A program made the translations under genes and the position numbers. Positions 42,799 through 53,500 of a stretch of 64,000 nt of DNA are shown here, in pieces. The notes beneath the pieces are model-generated. The model was not told the origin of the DNA and searched no databases. It worked only from the letters and a program-made list of their open reading frames with translations. The stretch spans positions 1 through 64,000 of the forward strand of contig NZ_MZNT01000010.1 in NCBI RefSeq assembly GCF_002042965.1, in the 5' to 3' direction. Source of the DNA: Paenibacillus sp. 32352. GTDB taxonomy: Bacteria; Bacillota; Bacilli; Paenibacillales; NBRC-103111. Numbering within the stretch: position 1 is the stretch's first letter; every line of letters begins with the position of its first letter.

Positions 42799-42848
42799 TC
42801 AACTGTAAATACGCTTCCCAAGGAAATTCATTACACCCCAATCCCATA

Positions 42849-44165
42849 TCATTTCGTTTTTTTGTTTAGCCGTTGTCTGACGGTGGCCAAAGTGGCTTTG
42901 TCCGGAATCGGATGCAGTCTCGACTTGGATACGGCAATTTGCTGGGAGGTGTAGATCCCCGTATGACCCGAGAACAAATAGCTTACTGCACAGGCCATAA
43001 ACATATAGAGCATGCCTTCCGACCCGAACAGCTCCATCCCCATGACGAAGCAGGCGATCGGCGTATTGGTTGCGCCGCTGAACACGGCGATAAAGCCTAA
43101 TCCGGCAAGGAAAGGCGCGGAGAGGTGCAATAAATCGGCCAAGGCATTGCCCAGCGTTGCGCCTATGACGAATAACGGAGTGACTTCCCCTCCTTGAAAG
43201 CCGGCCCCGAGGGTTAATGCTGTAAATATCGTTTTCCACAAAAAGGCCCAGTGCGGAACCGGTCCCTCAAACGACTCTTGGAGCAGCGGGATACCCAAGC
43301 CCAAATAATCGCGGGTGCCGAAAAGAGAGACGAGAGCAATAATCACGATGCCTCCGGCAAAGCTTCGGACCATCGGGTTTCCGAACAGCTTCGCGTACCA
43401 TGCTTTGAGCGTGTGGGTCAGTTCACTGAATAAAATGCTGGCGAAGCCGAACACAACAGAGGCCAGTACAACCTTCAGCACAACCGGCACGGACAAAGCA
43501 GGAACAGGTCCCATAACGTAATGGATATGGTGAATCCCCCAGGCTGTTGTAACCAAATCCCCTACAAAGCTCGCGACGAAGCACGGAATCAGCGCTTGGT
43601 AGCTGACAAGCCCGACAGCCGCTACTTCGAGGCCGAATATCGCTCCTGCAAGCGGTGTTCCGAATACCGACCCGAAGCCGCTGCTGACTCCGCACATTAA
43701 AAGCATTTTCCGGTCCGCTTCATCGACCTTGAAGAGCTTGCCGACCAGCTCTGAGAAGCTCCCGCCCATCTGGACGGCTGTCCCTTCCCGGCCAGCAGAG
43801 CCCCCGAATAAATGAGTCAAAAACGTGCCAAGCAGGACCAAAGGGGCCATCCGGAACGGAATCGATTCTTGTCCTCCTTGAATCTGTTCGAGGATCAGAT
43901 TGTTCCCTTTGCCTGAGTTCTTGCCTATTTTGAAATAGAAATAACTCATCAATGCGCCGCCGAACGGCAGCAGAAAGAGCAGCCACGGATACTGCAGGCG
44001 GTGCCCGGTCGCAAAATCCAGACTCGCCAAAAACAAGGCGGAGGCCGAGCCCGATAAGACGCCTATGATCCCTCCATAAAATATCCACTTGATAAGCGAT
44101 CCCAGCAATGCCAGATGCATCACTTTTTCCGCATAAAGATATGCCGTTCTTGCAAGGTTTCTCAT
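42849..44165 (-). CDS. CLC-F type fluoride/proton antiporter
   Basis: A 438-residue CLC family membrane protein with the usual two-fold helical repeat. GSAGREGTAVQMGG near residue 123 has GREGT instead of the GREGP of chloride transporters, and the GSGIP position reads GKGNNLIL, both marks of the fluoride-specific CLC-F clade. It starts right after a fluoride riboswitch (44240-44293), which settles its role as a fluoride exporter with high likelihood. It would pump fluoride out in exchange for protons. Single gene with its own promoter. Confidence 0.93.
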   Translation of the reverse strand: MRNLARTAYLYAEKVMHLALLGSLIKWIFYGGIIGVLSGSASALFLASLDFATGHRLQYPWLLFLLPFGGALMSYFYFKIGKNSGKGNNLILEQIQGGQESIPFRMAPLVLLGTFLTHLFGGSAGREGTAVQMGGSFSELVGKLFKVDEADRKMLLMCGVSSGFGSVFGTPLAGAIFGLEVAAVGLVSYQALIPCFVASFVGDLVTTAWGIHHIHYVMGPVPALSVPVVLKVVLASVVFGFASILFSELTHTLKAWYAKLFGNPMVRSFAGGIVIIALVSLFGTRDYLGLGIPLLQESFEGPVPHWAFLWKTIFTALTLGAGFQGGEVTPLFVIGATLGNALADLLHLSAPFLAGLGFIAVFSGATNTPIACFVMGMELFGSEGMLYMFMACAVSYLFSGHTGIYTSQQIAVSKSRLHPIPDKATLATVRQRLNKKTK

Positions 44166-44210
44166 TTCATTTATGCTCCCGTCATCGTATTAACATGGAA
44201 AGCTTCAGGC

Positions 44211-44293
44211 AAAAAACAGACTCCTACCAGCGACAGTAACACCACTGGTAGGAGTCATTAGCCCAAAGGCGGTTATGGCGAACTCCATCGCCC
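44211..44293 (-). ncRNA. fluoride riboswitch (crcB motif) with terminator platform
   Basis: Read on the minus strand from 44293: GGGCGATGGAGTTCGCC, then ATAACCGCC, TTTG and GGGCTAATGACTCC match the crcB aptamer, including its pseudoknot layout. The expression platform is a perfect 12-bp stem GACTCCTACCAG/CTGGTAGGAGTC (44256-44245 with 44230-44219) followed by six T (44216-44211). The aptamer's 3' end (GACTCC) is the terminator's 5' arm, so fluoride binding would prevent termination and let the CLC-F gene be read. Confidence 0.95.
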
Positions 44294-44308
44294 GATTCAC
44301 TTTTTTTC

Positions 44309-44337
44309 ATTGTAATTGAAATGACTGGAAAGGTCAA
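44309..44337 (-). promoter_or_regulatory. promoter of the fluoride exporter gene
   Basis: Minus strand TTGACC (44337-44332), 17-bp spacer, TACAAT (44314-44309). The predicted start lies just before the aptamer at 44293, which fits a riboswitch leader. Confidence 0.75.
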
Positions 44338-44433
44338 TGCTTTATAGCAGTAAAGCGGGCTACTCGGTCGGCTTATGAATATCGAGCTCTGATAGCCATT
44401 CCCTCCATAAAAATAGGAGAGGATTTCATCAAA

Positions 44434-44835
44434 TTAAAACAGCAGCTTCATCTCATACAATTGGTCAAAAATGATTTGGCTCACCGGCGAAACACGGTTC
44501 TTGTCATGGTAACCGAGCCAAAGCAGCTCCTCGATCTCGGAAGCAGGGCGAAGCTCGCCTTCGAAATCGGCCGTATAGCAGGCCATCCGCACCATAACGC
44601 CTTCCGATTTACCATGGGCCTGTGCCTCAAATGTCCCGATAGACGATATCGTCTCCGGCTTGATTTTAACTGACAGCTCCTCTTCTATTTCCCGAATTAG
44701 AGTCTCCCTATCGGTTTCACCGGGCTCCCTTTTCCCTCCGGGAATGTAATAAACTTCTTTTCCCTTGGACCGGGCGCCTAGTAACCGTCCTTCGACAACA
44801 TGGATCCATGCAACTTTATCAATGGTTGGCTTCAT
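44434..44835 (-). CDS. NUDIX hydrolase
   Basis: A 133-residue NUDIX protein. The box GGKREPGETDRETLIREI and then EEELSV (residues 31-54) has all key glycine, arginine and glutamate positions for Mg2+ and pyrophosphate cleavage. The small size and YIPGGK lead-in are like MutT/8-oxo-dGTPase type members. The ATG at 44835 with GAGGG seven bases ahead is preferred over the adjacent TTG. It stands alone between the fluoride exporter and the GH95 gene. The substrate is not known. Confidence 0.9.
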   Translation of the reverse strand: MKPTIDKVAWIHVVEGRLLGARSKGKEVYYIPGGKREPGETDRETLIREIEEELSVKIKPETISSIGTFEAQAHGKSEGVMVRMACYTADFEGELRPASEIEELLWLGYHDKNRVSPVSQIIFDQLYEMKLLF

Positions 44836-44953
44836 CAATAATCCCTCGATTGTTTTCTGAAAATTATAGCATGATCGGCCTTAACATCAAAACTCCGGAA
44901 GAATTCTCAGCCCCAAGCAAAGCCACAAATGCTGTAAGGATACCATTCTGATG

Positions 44954-44985
44954 AAAAAACCGCCAAGCTCCGAGGCTTGACGGTT
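44954..44985 (-). terminator. terminator of the GH95 gene
   Basis: Minus strand AACCGTCAAGC, CTCGGA loop, GCTTGGCGGTT, then TTTTTT. An 11-bp stem with one wobble, 11 bases past the GH95 stop. Confidence 0.85.
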
Positions 44986-44996
44986 TCATCTATTAG

Positions 44997-47303
44997 TTAT
45001 ATAGCAATCAGGGTATAAGTATGATTCGGGTTCGCTGTAAATAAAATATCGCTGCCTGCCGTCCCTGCTTCGATCGGCTTTCCATTTTCATCAACAACTC
45101 GCACCGGTTGATCAAGTCTTACTTGGCATACTCCCCCATGGGAAGACCGGACGGTCGCCTGCTGAAGCTTGCCTTCCTGCCAATCGATCCCGACCTCGAA
45201 TCCGCCTCTTGCTTTAAGTCCTTTTACGAAGCCCTGCTTCCATTCCGAAGGAAGGGCAGGAAGCAGATGGATCGCTCCCGAATGGCTTTGCAGTAGCATT
45301 TCGGCAACTCCCGCCGTGCCTCCGAAGTTGCCGTCAATTTGGAACGGCGGATGGTTATCGAATAAATTGTTGAGCGTAGACTTGCGAAGCAGCTCGTTCA
45401 CGTTAAAGGACGCCTTCTCCCCGTCTCCGAGTCGTGCCCAGAAATTAATAATCCATGCGCGGCTCCACCCGGTATGACCACCTCCATTGGCAAGCCGCCT
45501 ATCCAGCGTAGCCCTCGCGGCCGCAGCAAGCTCCGGCGTCTCCCAAGGATTGATGGACGTTCCCGGATGCAGGGCGAACAGATGGGAGATATGCCTATGT
45601 CCGGGATCTTTTTCTTCATAGTCCTCAAGCCATTCTTGAATTTGTCCGTGTCTGCCGATTTTGGTCGGCGGTAGCTTCTGCATCGTCTCTTCAAGCTGAG
45701 CGAGGAAATCCTGGTCCTTTCGAAGCAATCGGCCCGCTTCTATGCAGCCCTTGAACAGCTCGGTAATAATTTGGTTATCCATGGCCGGACCGTAACAGAG
45801 CGTTCCGGATTGGCCGTTAGGAAGAATATAGGTATTCTCCGGTGAAACGGATGGAGAAGTAACCAGGTATCCGCTTCCGTCCTCAATCAGGAAATCAAGG
45901 AAGAAGACCGCCGCTTCCTTCATCGTTTCGTAAGCCTGCTCCAAAAATGCCCGGTCTTGTGTAAATTGATAATGCTCCCACAGATGAAGGCACAGCCACG
46001 CTGCACCCAGGGTCCAGTAGGTTGCCGGCAAATAAATGTCCTGCGGTGCCGTATCCGCCCATATATCCGTATTATGATGAGCGACAAACCCGCGGCAGCC
46101 ATACATAACCGACGCGGTACGGCGTCCGGGCTCCTTCATTCTTTCGATGAGATCGAACAATGGCAAATGACATTCCGACAAATTGCAGCTTTCCGCATGC
46201 CAATAATTCATTTGGGCATTGATATTAATCGTATATTTACTGTCCCACGGCGGAAGCATCTGATCGTTCCAGATGCCCTGCAAATTGGCCGGAAGCGATC
46301 CCGGGCGGCTGCTTGCAATAAGCAGGTACCGGCCGAATTGAAAATATAGGGCGACGAGACCCGGGTCCTTCTCCCCTTCTCTTATCCGCTCCAGCCTTTC
46401 CGGCGTAGAGAGCCCGGACAAAACATCTTGTTCGCAGCCATCTGTTCCCGGGTCCCCCAACTGCAGAACGACTCTATCGTACAAAAGCTTGTAATCCTTT
46501 ATATGCTTGCTCCGAAGGGCGTCATAAGCTTGGGAAGCCGCCCGTTCCAACAGCTCGTCACAAGCCTGCTCCGGATCGGAATAACGGAAGGTCGTTGCCC
46601 CTGCAAGCAGGATCGTAACGGCGTTGGCACCTTCTACTACAACGTACTCTCCGATCGTGCGGGTCGTCCCCCCCTCGGAGCATACTTTGGCTTTTAATAC
46701 GTAATCGGTACCGCCCGTCCCATAGCAGCTGTTACGCATGACAATAGTGTCATGGGCTGTTTTCGTAGAGCAGTCCATATATTTGGCTTTTTTTCTGTCG
46801 AACCGGGAATGAAAAGAAAGGCCTTGCGGCTTATCGGTCTCCAGCCGTACCACGATGATGCCGTCCGGATAGCTTGCAAACGTTTCCCGCTTATACCGGT
46901 AACCGTCCAGCAGGTAGCTGCAGGACGTTATCGCCGTGTTCAGATCGAGTTCCCTTCGATATTGAAGCGGCTCCTTTTGATGGTGGTCAAAATGAAGCAG
47001 AAGATCGCCGGCGGTCATATAATGCCGCTGACTGCTGGGTGTGCCGGAGAAGGCCAGTTTGGCCAGCCGATGCGCTTCGTCCAGCCTTCCTTCAAAAAGC
47101 ATCTTCCTGATGACCGGCAGATGCTCCAAAGCATCATAGTTGTTGCGATCCGAAGGGCCTCCATACCACACCGTGTCCTCGTTCAGCTGAATTCTCTCGT
47201 CCTTCACAAGGCCGAATACCATAGCGCCAAGCCTTCCGTTACCGACAGGAAGCGCTTCATTCCAGTCCCCCGCGGGGCGCCTAAACCAAATGCTCGAATT
47301 CAT
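44997..47303 (-). CDS. GH95 glycoside hydrolase (alpha-L-fucosidase or alpha-L-galactosidase)
   Basis: A 768-residue GH95 enzyme. The N-terminal beta-domain opens [20 protein letters not shown] and has [18 protein letters not shown] near residue 38; a linker leads to an (alpha/alpha)6 catalytic barrel (about 280-670; [19 protein letters not shown] and [18 protein letters not shown] near 346-378) and a C-terminal beta domain. There is no signal peptide, so it is cytoplasmic. Members cut alpha-1,2-L-fucosyl or L-galactosyl residues from xyloglucan and rhamnogalacturonan side chains, which suits the pectin context. Monocistronic. Exact specificity cannot be fixed by eye. Confidence 0.9.
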   Translation of the reverse strand: MNSSIWFRRPAGDWNEALPVGNGRLGAMVFGLVKDERIQLNEDTVWYGGPSDRNNYDALEHLPVIRKMLFEGRLDEAHRLAKLAFSGTPSSQRHYMTAGDLLLHFDHHQKEPLQYRRELDLNTAITSCSYLLDGYRYKRETFASYPDGIIVVRLETDKPQGLSFHSRFDRKKAKYMDCSTKTAHDTIVMRNSCYGTGGTDYVLKAKVCSEGGTTRTIGEYVVVEGANAVTILLAGATTFRYSDPEQACDELLERAASQAYDALRSKHIKDYKLLYDRVVLQLGDPGTDGCEQDVLSGLSTPERLERIREGEKDPGLVALYFQFGRYLLIASSRPGSLPANLQGIWNDQMLPPWDSKYTININAQMNYWHAESCNLSECHLPLFDLIERMKEPGRRTASVMYGCRGFVAHHNTDIWADTAPQDIYLPATYWTLGAAWLCLHLWEHYQFTQDRAFLEQAYETMKEAAVFFLDFLIEDGSGYLVTSPSVSPENTYILPNGQSGTLCYGPAMDNQIITELFKGCIEAGRLLRKDQDFLAQLEETMQKLPPTKIGRHGQIQEWLEDYEEKDPGHRHISHLFALHPGTSINPWETPELAAAARATLDRRLANGGGHTGWSRAWIINFWARLGDGEKASFNVNELLRKSTLNNLFDNHPPFQIDGNFGGTAGVAEMLLQSHSGAIHLLPALPSEWKQGFVKGLKARGGFEVGIDWQEGKLQQATVRSSHGGVCQVRLDQPVRVVDENGKPIEAGTAGSDILFTANPNHTYTLIAI

Positions 47304-47450
47304 CCTGGCTTCATCCTTTTCTGCTTAGATTCCCGAACTGCATTGATTATACATGAAGCTGGCAGCGAATACTTTACATTTCCTTGCTCAAAAAGACGCC
47401 GATTTTTGCATATAATTGCTCGGCGGCACCCGGTAACATGCCCTGTCTGC

Positions 47451-47496
47451 AAAAAAACAAACCGCACGACCGTAACTAGATTACGACCGTGCGGTT
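47451..47496 (-). terminator. terminator of the giant surface pectinase gene
   Basis: A 16-bp near-perfect stem, AACCGCACGACCGTAA (47460-47475) with TTACGACCGTGCGGTT (47481-47496), 5-base loop, and seven T on the minus strand. It lies a few bases past the stop at 47502. Confidence 0.9.
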
Positions 47497-47501
47497 CTTG
47501 A

Positions 47502-50500
47502 TTAATTCATGAATTTCAGATGCTGCAGCATACGCTTCAGCATTACCGCTGCCTGTGCTCTCGTTGCAAGCTCACCTGGCGCGAAGGAACGCTCCCCGGT
47601 ACCCTGCATAATTCCTGCCTTCACGGACCAGCCCACAGAGCTGTGCGCCCAGCCGCTGATCGAAGAAGCGTCGGCATAGGCTTGAGACAAATCCGCCGTC
47701 TCTGTTGTAGCCATGCCTGCATAATTGGCGGCTCTTGCAATCATGACGGCCATTTGCTCTCTGGTAATGGTTGCGTCAGGCTGGAATTGCCCTGTTTCGT
47801 AGCCTTGCACCAATCCTGCCGCAGCCGCTGCACCAACGGCACCTGCATACCATGCGTGGGCATCTACATCATGATATGCTGCTCCTTGCGGATTCTCGTC
47901 GAGTCCCAAAGAACGAACGAGGATAGAAGCGAATTCCGCTCGGGAAATCGAGCGATTCGGTTCAAATGTCGTCTCGGAGCTGCCTTGAACGACCCATTTG
48001 GATGCCAAGAGCTCTACCTCTTTTTGCGCCCAATGCCCCTTCAAATCCTCGAAGGCTTTGGAGGATTCGATGACTGCATACACGCCGTTGCCCGGGTGCA
48101 GCCATGTTGCCTTCGTAACGCCGTTTTCCGTTACAAACAACGTCGGTACAAATCTCATTTGTCCTGTAGCCGGGTTGATGATAACACCCGTCACTTTATT
48201 CGGATCAACAGCTTTCGGGAGCACCATCGTTTTGGCTGAATAGGATTGGGTTTTAAGCTCTTGTTCCGCCCCTTGAGCTTTTAGCGTTAAACGATATTCC
48301 ATAGGCTGTGTCAGCATGGTGCCGCCAAGCTGTTTGGCCTGGGCTTCCGCACGCTGTGCTGCTTGTTGATTGGCCGGCGCGATGCTCACATGCACTGCTG
48401 CATCCTTCGAATTCGCTGCCGCCAAACCGGATACGGCCTTCAAAGGCAGCTCATAAGAAGCTGTGCTCGTGTTAACCACAACGACTGCATTCGGCGATCC
48501 TGTCCCGGCGTTAATTAACACTTGGGAAGGCAGCTCGATATTCACTGCCGATAAAGTATTCAAGTCGAGCACTACGCTTGAAGACTTTTGCTTCGCTGCC
48601 TGGTTCAAGGCTTCAGCAAGCCTGACTCCATCAACTGTAACTTTCGATACAACGGTGCCGTCGGCAAGGGTTTCATTCTTCACCTGCATCGCATTGGCAG
48701 GCAGCTTAACTTGACCTTCAGCAGCCGGGCTTCCTGACGATGTTTCACCGTTTCCGCCCGCTGCAGCGCCTCCGCTGCTGCCCCCGGACGACCCGCCGGT
48801 CGAAGGACCGCGTCCATTGCTGCTTCCATGGGTTCTTACAGCTGCAGTTAAAGCCTGGCTCGTATTGCCAGCCGCATCAATTGCTGTCAGCTGGAACGTA
48901 TAAGGCGCCGCCGGCAAAAGTCCGGTTACCTTATAAGAGAGAACATTGCCGTCAACAACCACTTCGTTATTGTTATTCCATACGAGCTTATATTTAGTTA
49001 CCCCGACATAGTCTTTGGCCGCAGGCCAGCTCAATACAACGCTCGTATTCGTTAACACGCTTGTATTTAATGTGCCGCCGTTCCATTCCGGCGCCTTCGT
49101 ATCCACTACCGTCACGCTGACATCCGTGCTGTAGGTCGAGTACGTGACGCTCGTCACCGTCGCTTTGGCCGTTCCCGGCTTCAAGCCGCTGATGAGGCCT
49201 GCTGCGCTGACGCTCGCTGCGTCATTGCCTCCCGACCAGACCACCTTCTGGTCGACCGTCTCCGGCAGCACTGTGGCATGAACCTGCACCGAATCTCCCG
49301 CTTCCAGCTGCACAGCAGGTTGATCTATTGTGATTCCGGTCGCTCCTTGCCCTGGCTTCGGATTAGGGTCCGGATCGACAGATGCTTTGGCTGTTGTCGC
49401 TGTAGCGCTTAAGCCCGCAGCACTCTCATTGCCCGCACCGTCCCGTGCTTTTACAAGGAACGTATACGCACTATCTGCTTTCAACCCGCCTACTACGAGA
49501 CTCCATACATTTCCTTGAACACTGCCGTACGGCTTTCCGTTCACATAAACGTTATAGCCTGTTACTCCGACATAATCGGCTGCCGCCGGCCAGCTTAATG
49601 CTGCCGAGCTGCTGGTAATGCTTCCGATCGACAAGCTGCCGCCTTTCCATTCCGGCGCCTTCGTATCCACTACCGTCACATTCACATCCGCGCTGTAGGT
49701 CGAGTAAGTGACGCTCGTCACCGTCGCTTTGGCCGTTCCCGGCTTCAAGCCGCTGATGAGGCCTGCCGCGCTGACGCTCGCTGCATCATTGCCACCCGAC
49801 CAGACCACCTTCTGGTCGACCGTCTCCGGCAGCACCGTGGCATGAACCTGCACCGAGTCTCCCGCTTCCAGCTGCACAGTTGGCTGATCTACTGTGATTC
49901 CGGTCGCTCCTTGCCCTGGCTTCGGAGGGTTCGGAATCCCTGGTATTAACCAGACAGGTTCCTTCGGATTCCAATTGTCCGTTCCTCCAAGTGTGGACTG
50001 AACCGTAAACTGCTCCGCCTCGGCGGCCGTCAATTGCTTAGACCATGTATAACGGGCGCCTGCGTTGGCTCCCGGCCCTTTGCTTGCATACTCGGCGAAC
50101 CTTGCAGTCGCCTCATTCGATGTATTTCCCCAGTTGTTCCATCCGTTAGTCTTGATGTGATCCCCCATGGTACTGTTCACATAGGTCACACTGGCATACG
50201 GACGCCACGGTCTTCCAAGCTCCACTTGTGCCGTTAATCCGGGCTCGGAAGTTAACGTGCTGTTAAGGAACAGATAACCTGGTTTGCCTTCATTGGACGA
50301 GGCCGCCGTTACATAACCGGAAGCCCGACTGTGAAGGATACCATTCTCAAAAACAGCAGGAGAGCTGCCAAAAATATAATCAACACTGCCGGCGATATAG
50401 CTGTCCACAAAGTATTGTCTGCCCTTATCGGCAAACAGCGTGTCCTGATAACCGAGCAGCTTCACATTGCGGTATATCCCGCGATCCCCTTCGGAATACA

Positions 50501-53500
50501 GGGCTACTGCCTGGCCCGCCGTGAGCCCTGCACTGTTCTCAACCGTCATGTTCTCAAGCGTAAAATCGGTACCGCTCACTTTCAGCGTGTAGCTTCCATT
50601 CGTGCCTAGCTCTGTTCCGCCAGGCCCAGGGGTCTTGGCAGAATCGCCATTAACCAGGATCGTACCCTCGCGGCTCTCTCCGATCATCGTAATCTTATTC
50701 TTGGAAGAGCCAATATTCACCTTCTCTTTATAAACTCCGTTTTTCACCCGGATAATCGTAGGTGCAGCGCTGTTATCCTGCACCTGGTTTATCGCATCCG
50801 TAATGGTTGTATAATCTCCAGGCTCTGCGCTGTTTTGCGACACTACGATGACTTTCGCAGGGATAGCTTTCACAGGTATGGACGGATAGCTCGATCCATT
50901 CTCGTTAATAGCAGACACCGCATAATAGTACGTGGTCCCAAGCGTTAAGCCCGTATCGGTAAATGTGCCCCCTGTTACGCCGTCAGCTGCTACGGAGTAA
51001 GGTCCGCCCGGGCTGGTACTCCGAACCACCTGGTACGATGCGGCTCCGGTTACATGACTCCAGTTCAGAGTAACCGAGCCTTCACCAGCCTCAGCCTTCA
51101 GACCAGCAGGTATTCCCGGCTGCCCTGCATCGGCGCCCGGTCGAATCGCAACGATGTCCGAATCCAGGCCTGCCGCGGACAACCCGGCTGCGGAAACCTT
51201 ATAATAGTACGGTTTTCCATCCTCCAGATTCGTATCTTTGAAGCTTGTTCCTGTCACATTAGGAGCAATGACAGAGTAAGCGCCGTCGGGTGAGGAGGAA
51301 CGCTTCACTACATAATGGTCCGCTCTGGGAACTGCAGGCCATTGAAGAGCGATTTGACGGCTGGCCGCAACGGCTGTTACTTGCGGAGTACCGAGCGGCT
51401 CCGAGGCTGCAATAGTAATCGGTTGGGAAGCAGGTCCTTCACCGGCTACGCTGGTTGCCGTTACGACATAGGAGGACAGGGAATCGTTGGTCAAACCGCC
51501 GATCCGGTAAGCAGTCCCTTTAATATTCGTTGCTACAACCTCATAGCTGCCTGTCGGTTGGGATGCCTTTTTGACCGTGTAGTAATTGGCATTTTCCAAC
51601 GGGTTCCAGCTCAAATCGATCTGGGCATTTCTTGACACCGCCTTCAGACCTTCGGGTGCCGGAGGCTTTACCGCGGTTTCCGTAGGCATGACCTGAACCT
51701 GATTGGAATTACCCGTCTCTCCGCCAACTCCGTTAGCGGTAATAACATAGTAATACACCGTATCATTCGTAACCGTAGTATCGATGAAGGAGCTGCCGGT
51801 TACATTCGTTTGAATTACGCTGTAGGGACCTCCGTTGGTCTCGCTGCGTTTAATGTTGTATGATTCCGCTCCTTGCGGCTCTACCCAGGTCAATTGAACA
51901 GCCCCGTTGCCCGGAACCGCCATAAGCCCTTTTGGGGTTTCAGCCGGCTCGACGTATACCTTCAAATTATCAAAGTAGAAGCTCCCGTTGCCGCCGCCAG
52001 GCGTTTTGGATAAGATACGTCCGATTCCGTATTTTTTGAAATCCGTGGTCGTAAAAGCAAAGGTCTGAACAAACGCATCATCAATATAAATATCTACGCT
52101 ATCCGCTGCAGCATTGGCTACCAGCTTCAAATTATGCCAAGCCTTTGTGCTTTGCGGCGGGTCCATCAATTTATAATAATTGCTGCTGCCCTTATTGTAA
52201 GTTAACGTATACGACCCTGAAGCCGCAGGTGATGTAGGCTTCCTGACTTCAATGGTAAAGGCTGTCTTCTGTCCGTCAGCGCTTTGCACTTGAAGCGGTA
52301 CCGACGTACCGGATTCCTCCGGGAAATAAAAATCCGTTTCAATGATGACGGTCCCGTACTGAGGCGTAAACTTCCGAATAAATTGTGTGTTCACATTGGC
52401 TCTGTCGTACAAGTAAAGTGCTTTAGCTGAGGAGTTTCCTGTTGAATCTGCCGGCACTCCTGAGGCGACAACTTTATTTTTGTCGGTTTGCGGATTCGGC
52501 GACACTTCATAAAGTGCCGGTGTTGTATTCAGCTCCACATTTTCAAAGTCTTCATCTACGTAGTAAATCGGTTCCGGTTCACCGGTGGGCTCCACACTAA
52601 CCTCGGAAGAAGTAAAGCTTTCGCCCTTGCTGTTCACCGCACTGATCACGTAGTAATAAGCCTTGCCCGGTGTCAGCTTTGTATCTGTGTAATTCGTACC
52701 TACAATTCCAGTAGCGATTGCCGTATAAGGCCCTCCCGGCATATCGCCTCTTTTCACATTATAGGATTCTGCTGAAGCATCCACATTCCATGTCAGCGTT
52801 GCAGATTTATCTCCCGGGGTTCCGGTGAGTCCTGTCGGTTCCGCAGGGAAGTCTGGATCAATGGCATGAAGTTCAACTCCACTAAAATTCGAAGTGTTGT
52901 ATTTGTTAATGTCGTTATCCGCCTTCGAGGCGTCAGCAGCCAAGCCGTAGAACACCTCGTCCGGCATGTCGATCGTAACTGTGCCGATCTTTTGCCAGTT
53001 TACCGCATCTTGGGAAATGAGACCTGTGAAGTGATCGCCAAGGCGAACCAGCTTAACCCAATAAGGCGTGTTAATAAAAGCATCCGGCTCGATTCGTGCA
53101 GTATTTCCCCCGTCTGCATCACGGGTGATCATTACTCCTTTTTTCCCCATTTTGACATAAGGGATAGACAGGAAGGCCATTTTGGAGGAAGGGTCTAACG
53201 ATTCGCGAATCATGACGCCCGCTTCCGCATTATCGTCATTGGCCGTAACATGCTCTACTCTCGCAATAATTTCCCCGTTGCCGGATTGCTTCTGATACGC
53301 ATAGAGGAACGCATCCGCATTTCCGCCGACATCCCCCGGCGATTTCACAGTAACGGTCTTGGCATCAGCTCCAAGCTGCGTATGTCCTGGAATTCCAACG
53401 CTTCCAATGTCAACGGCTTGCCATGGGCCCAACGTCGTCGTCGTATTAACATGTACCGTCACATTATCCGATTGGGTCCCTACACCGCTGTTATCAATAG

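Noticed and set aside
46752-47501. 249-codon plus-strand frame opposite the GH95 start and terminator region
   Set aside because: Runs through the terminator of the giant gene and across the GH95 start; antisense artefact.
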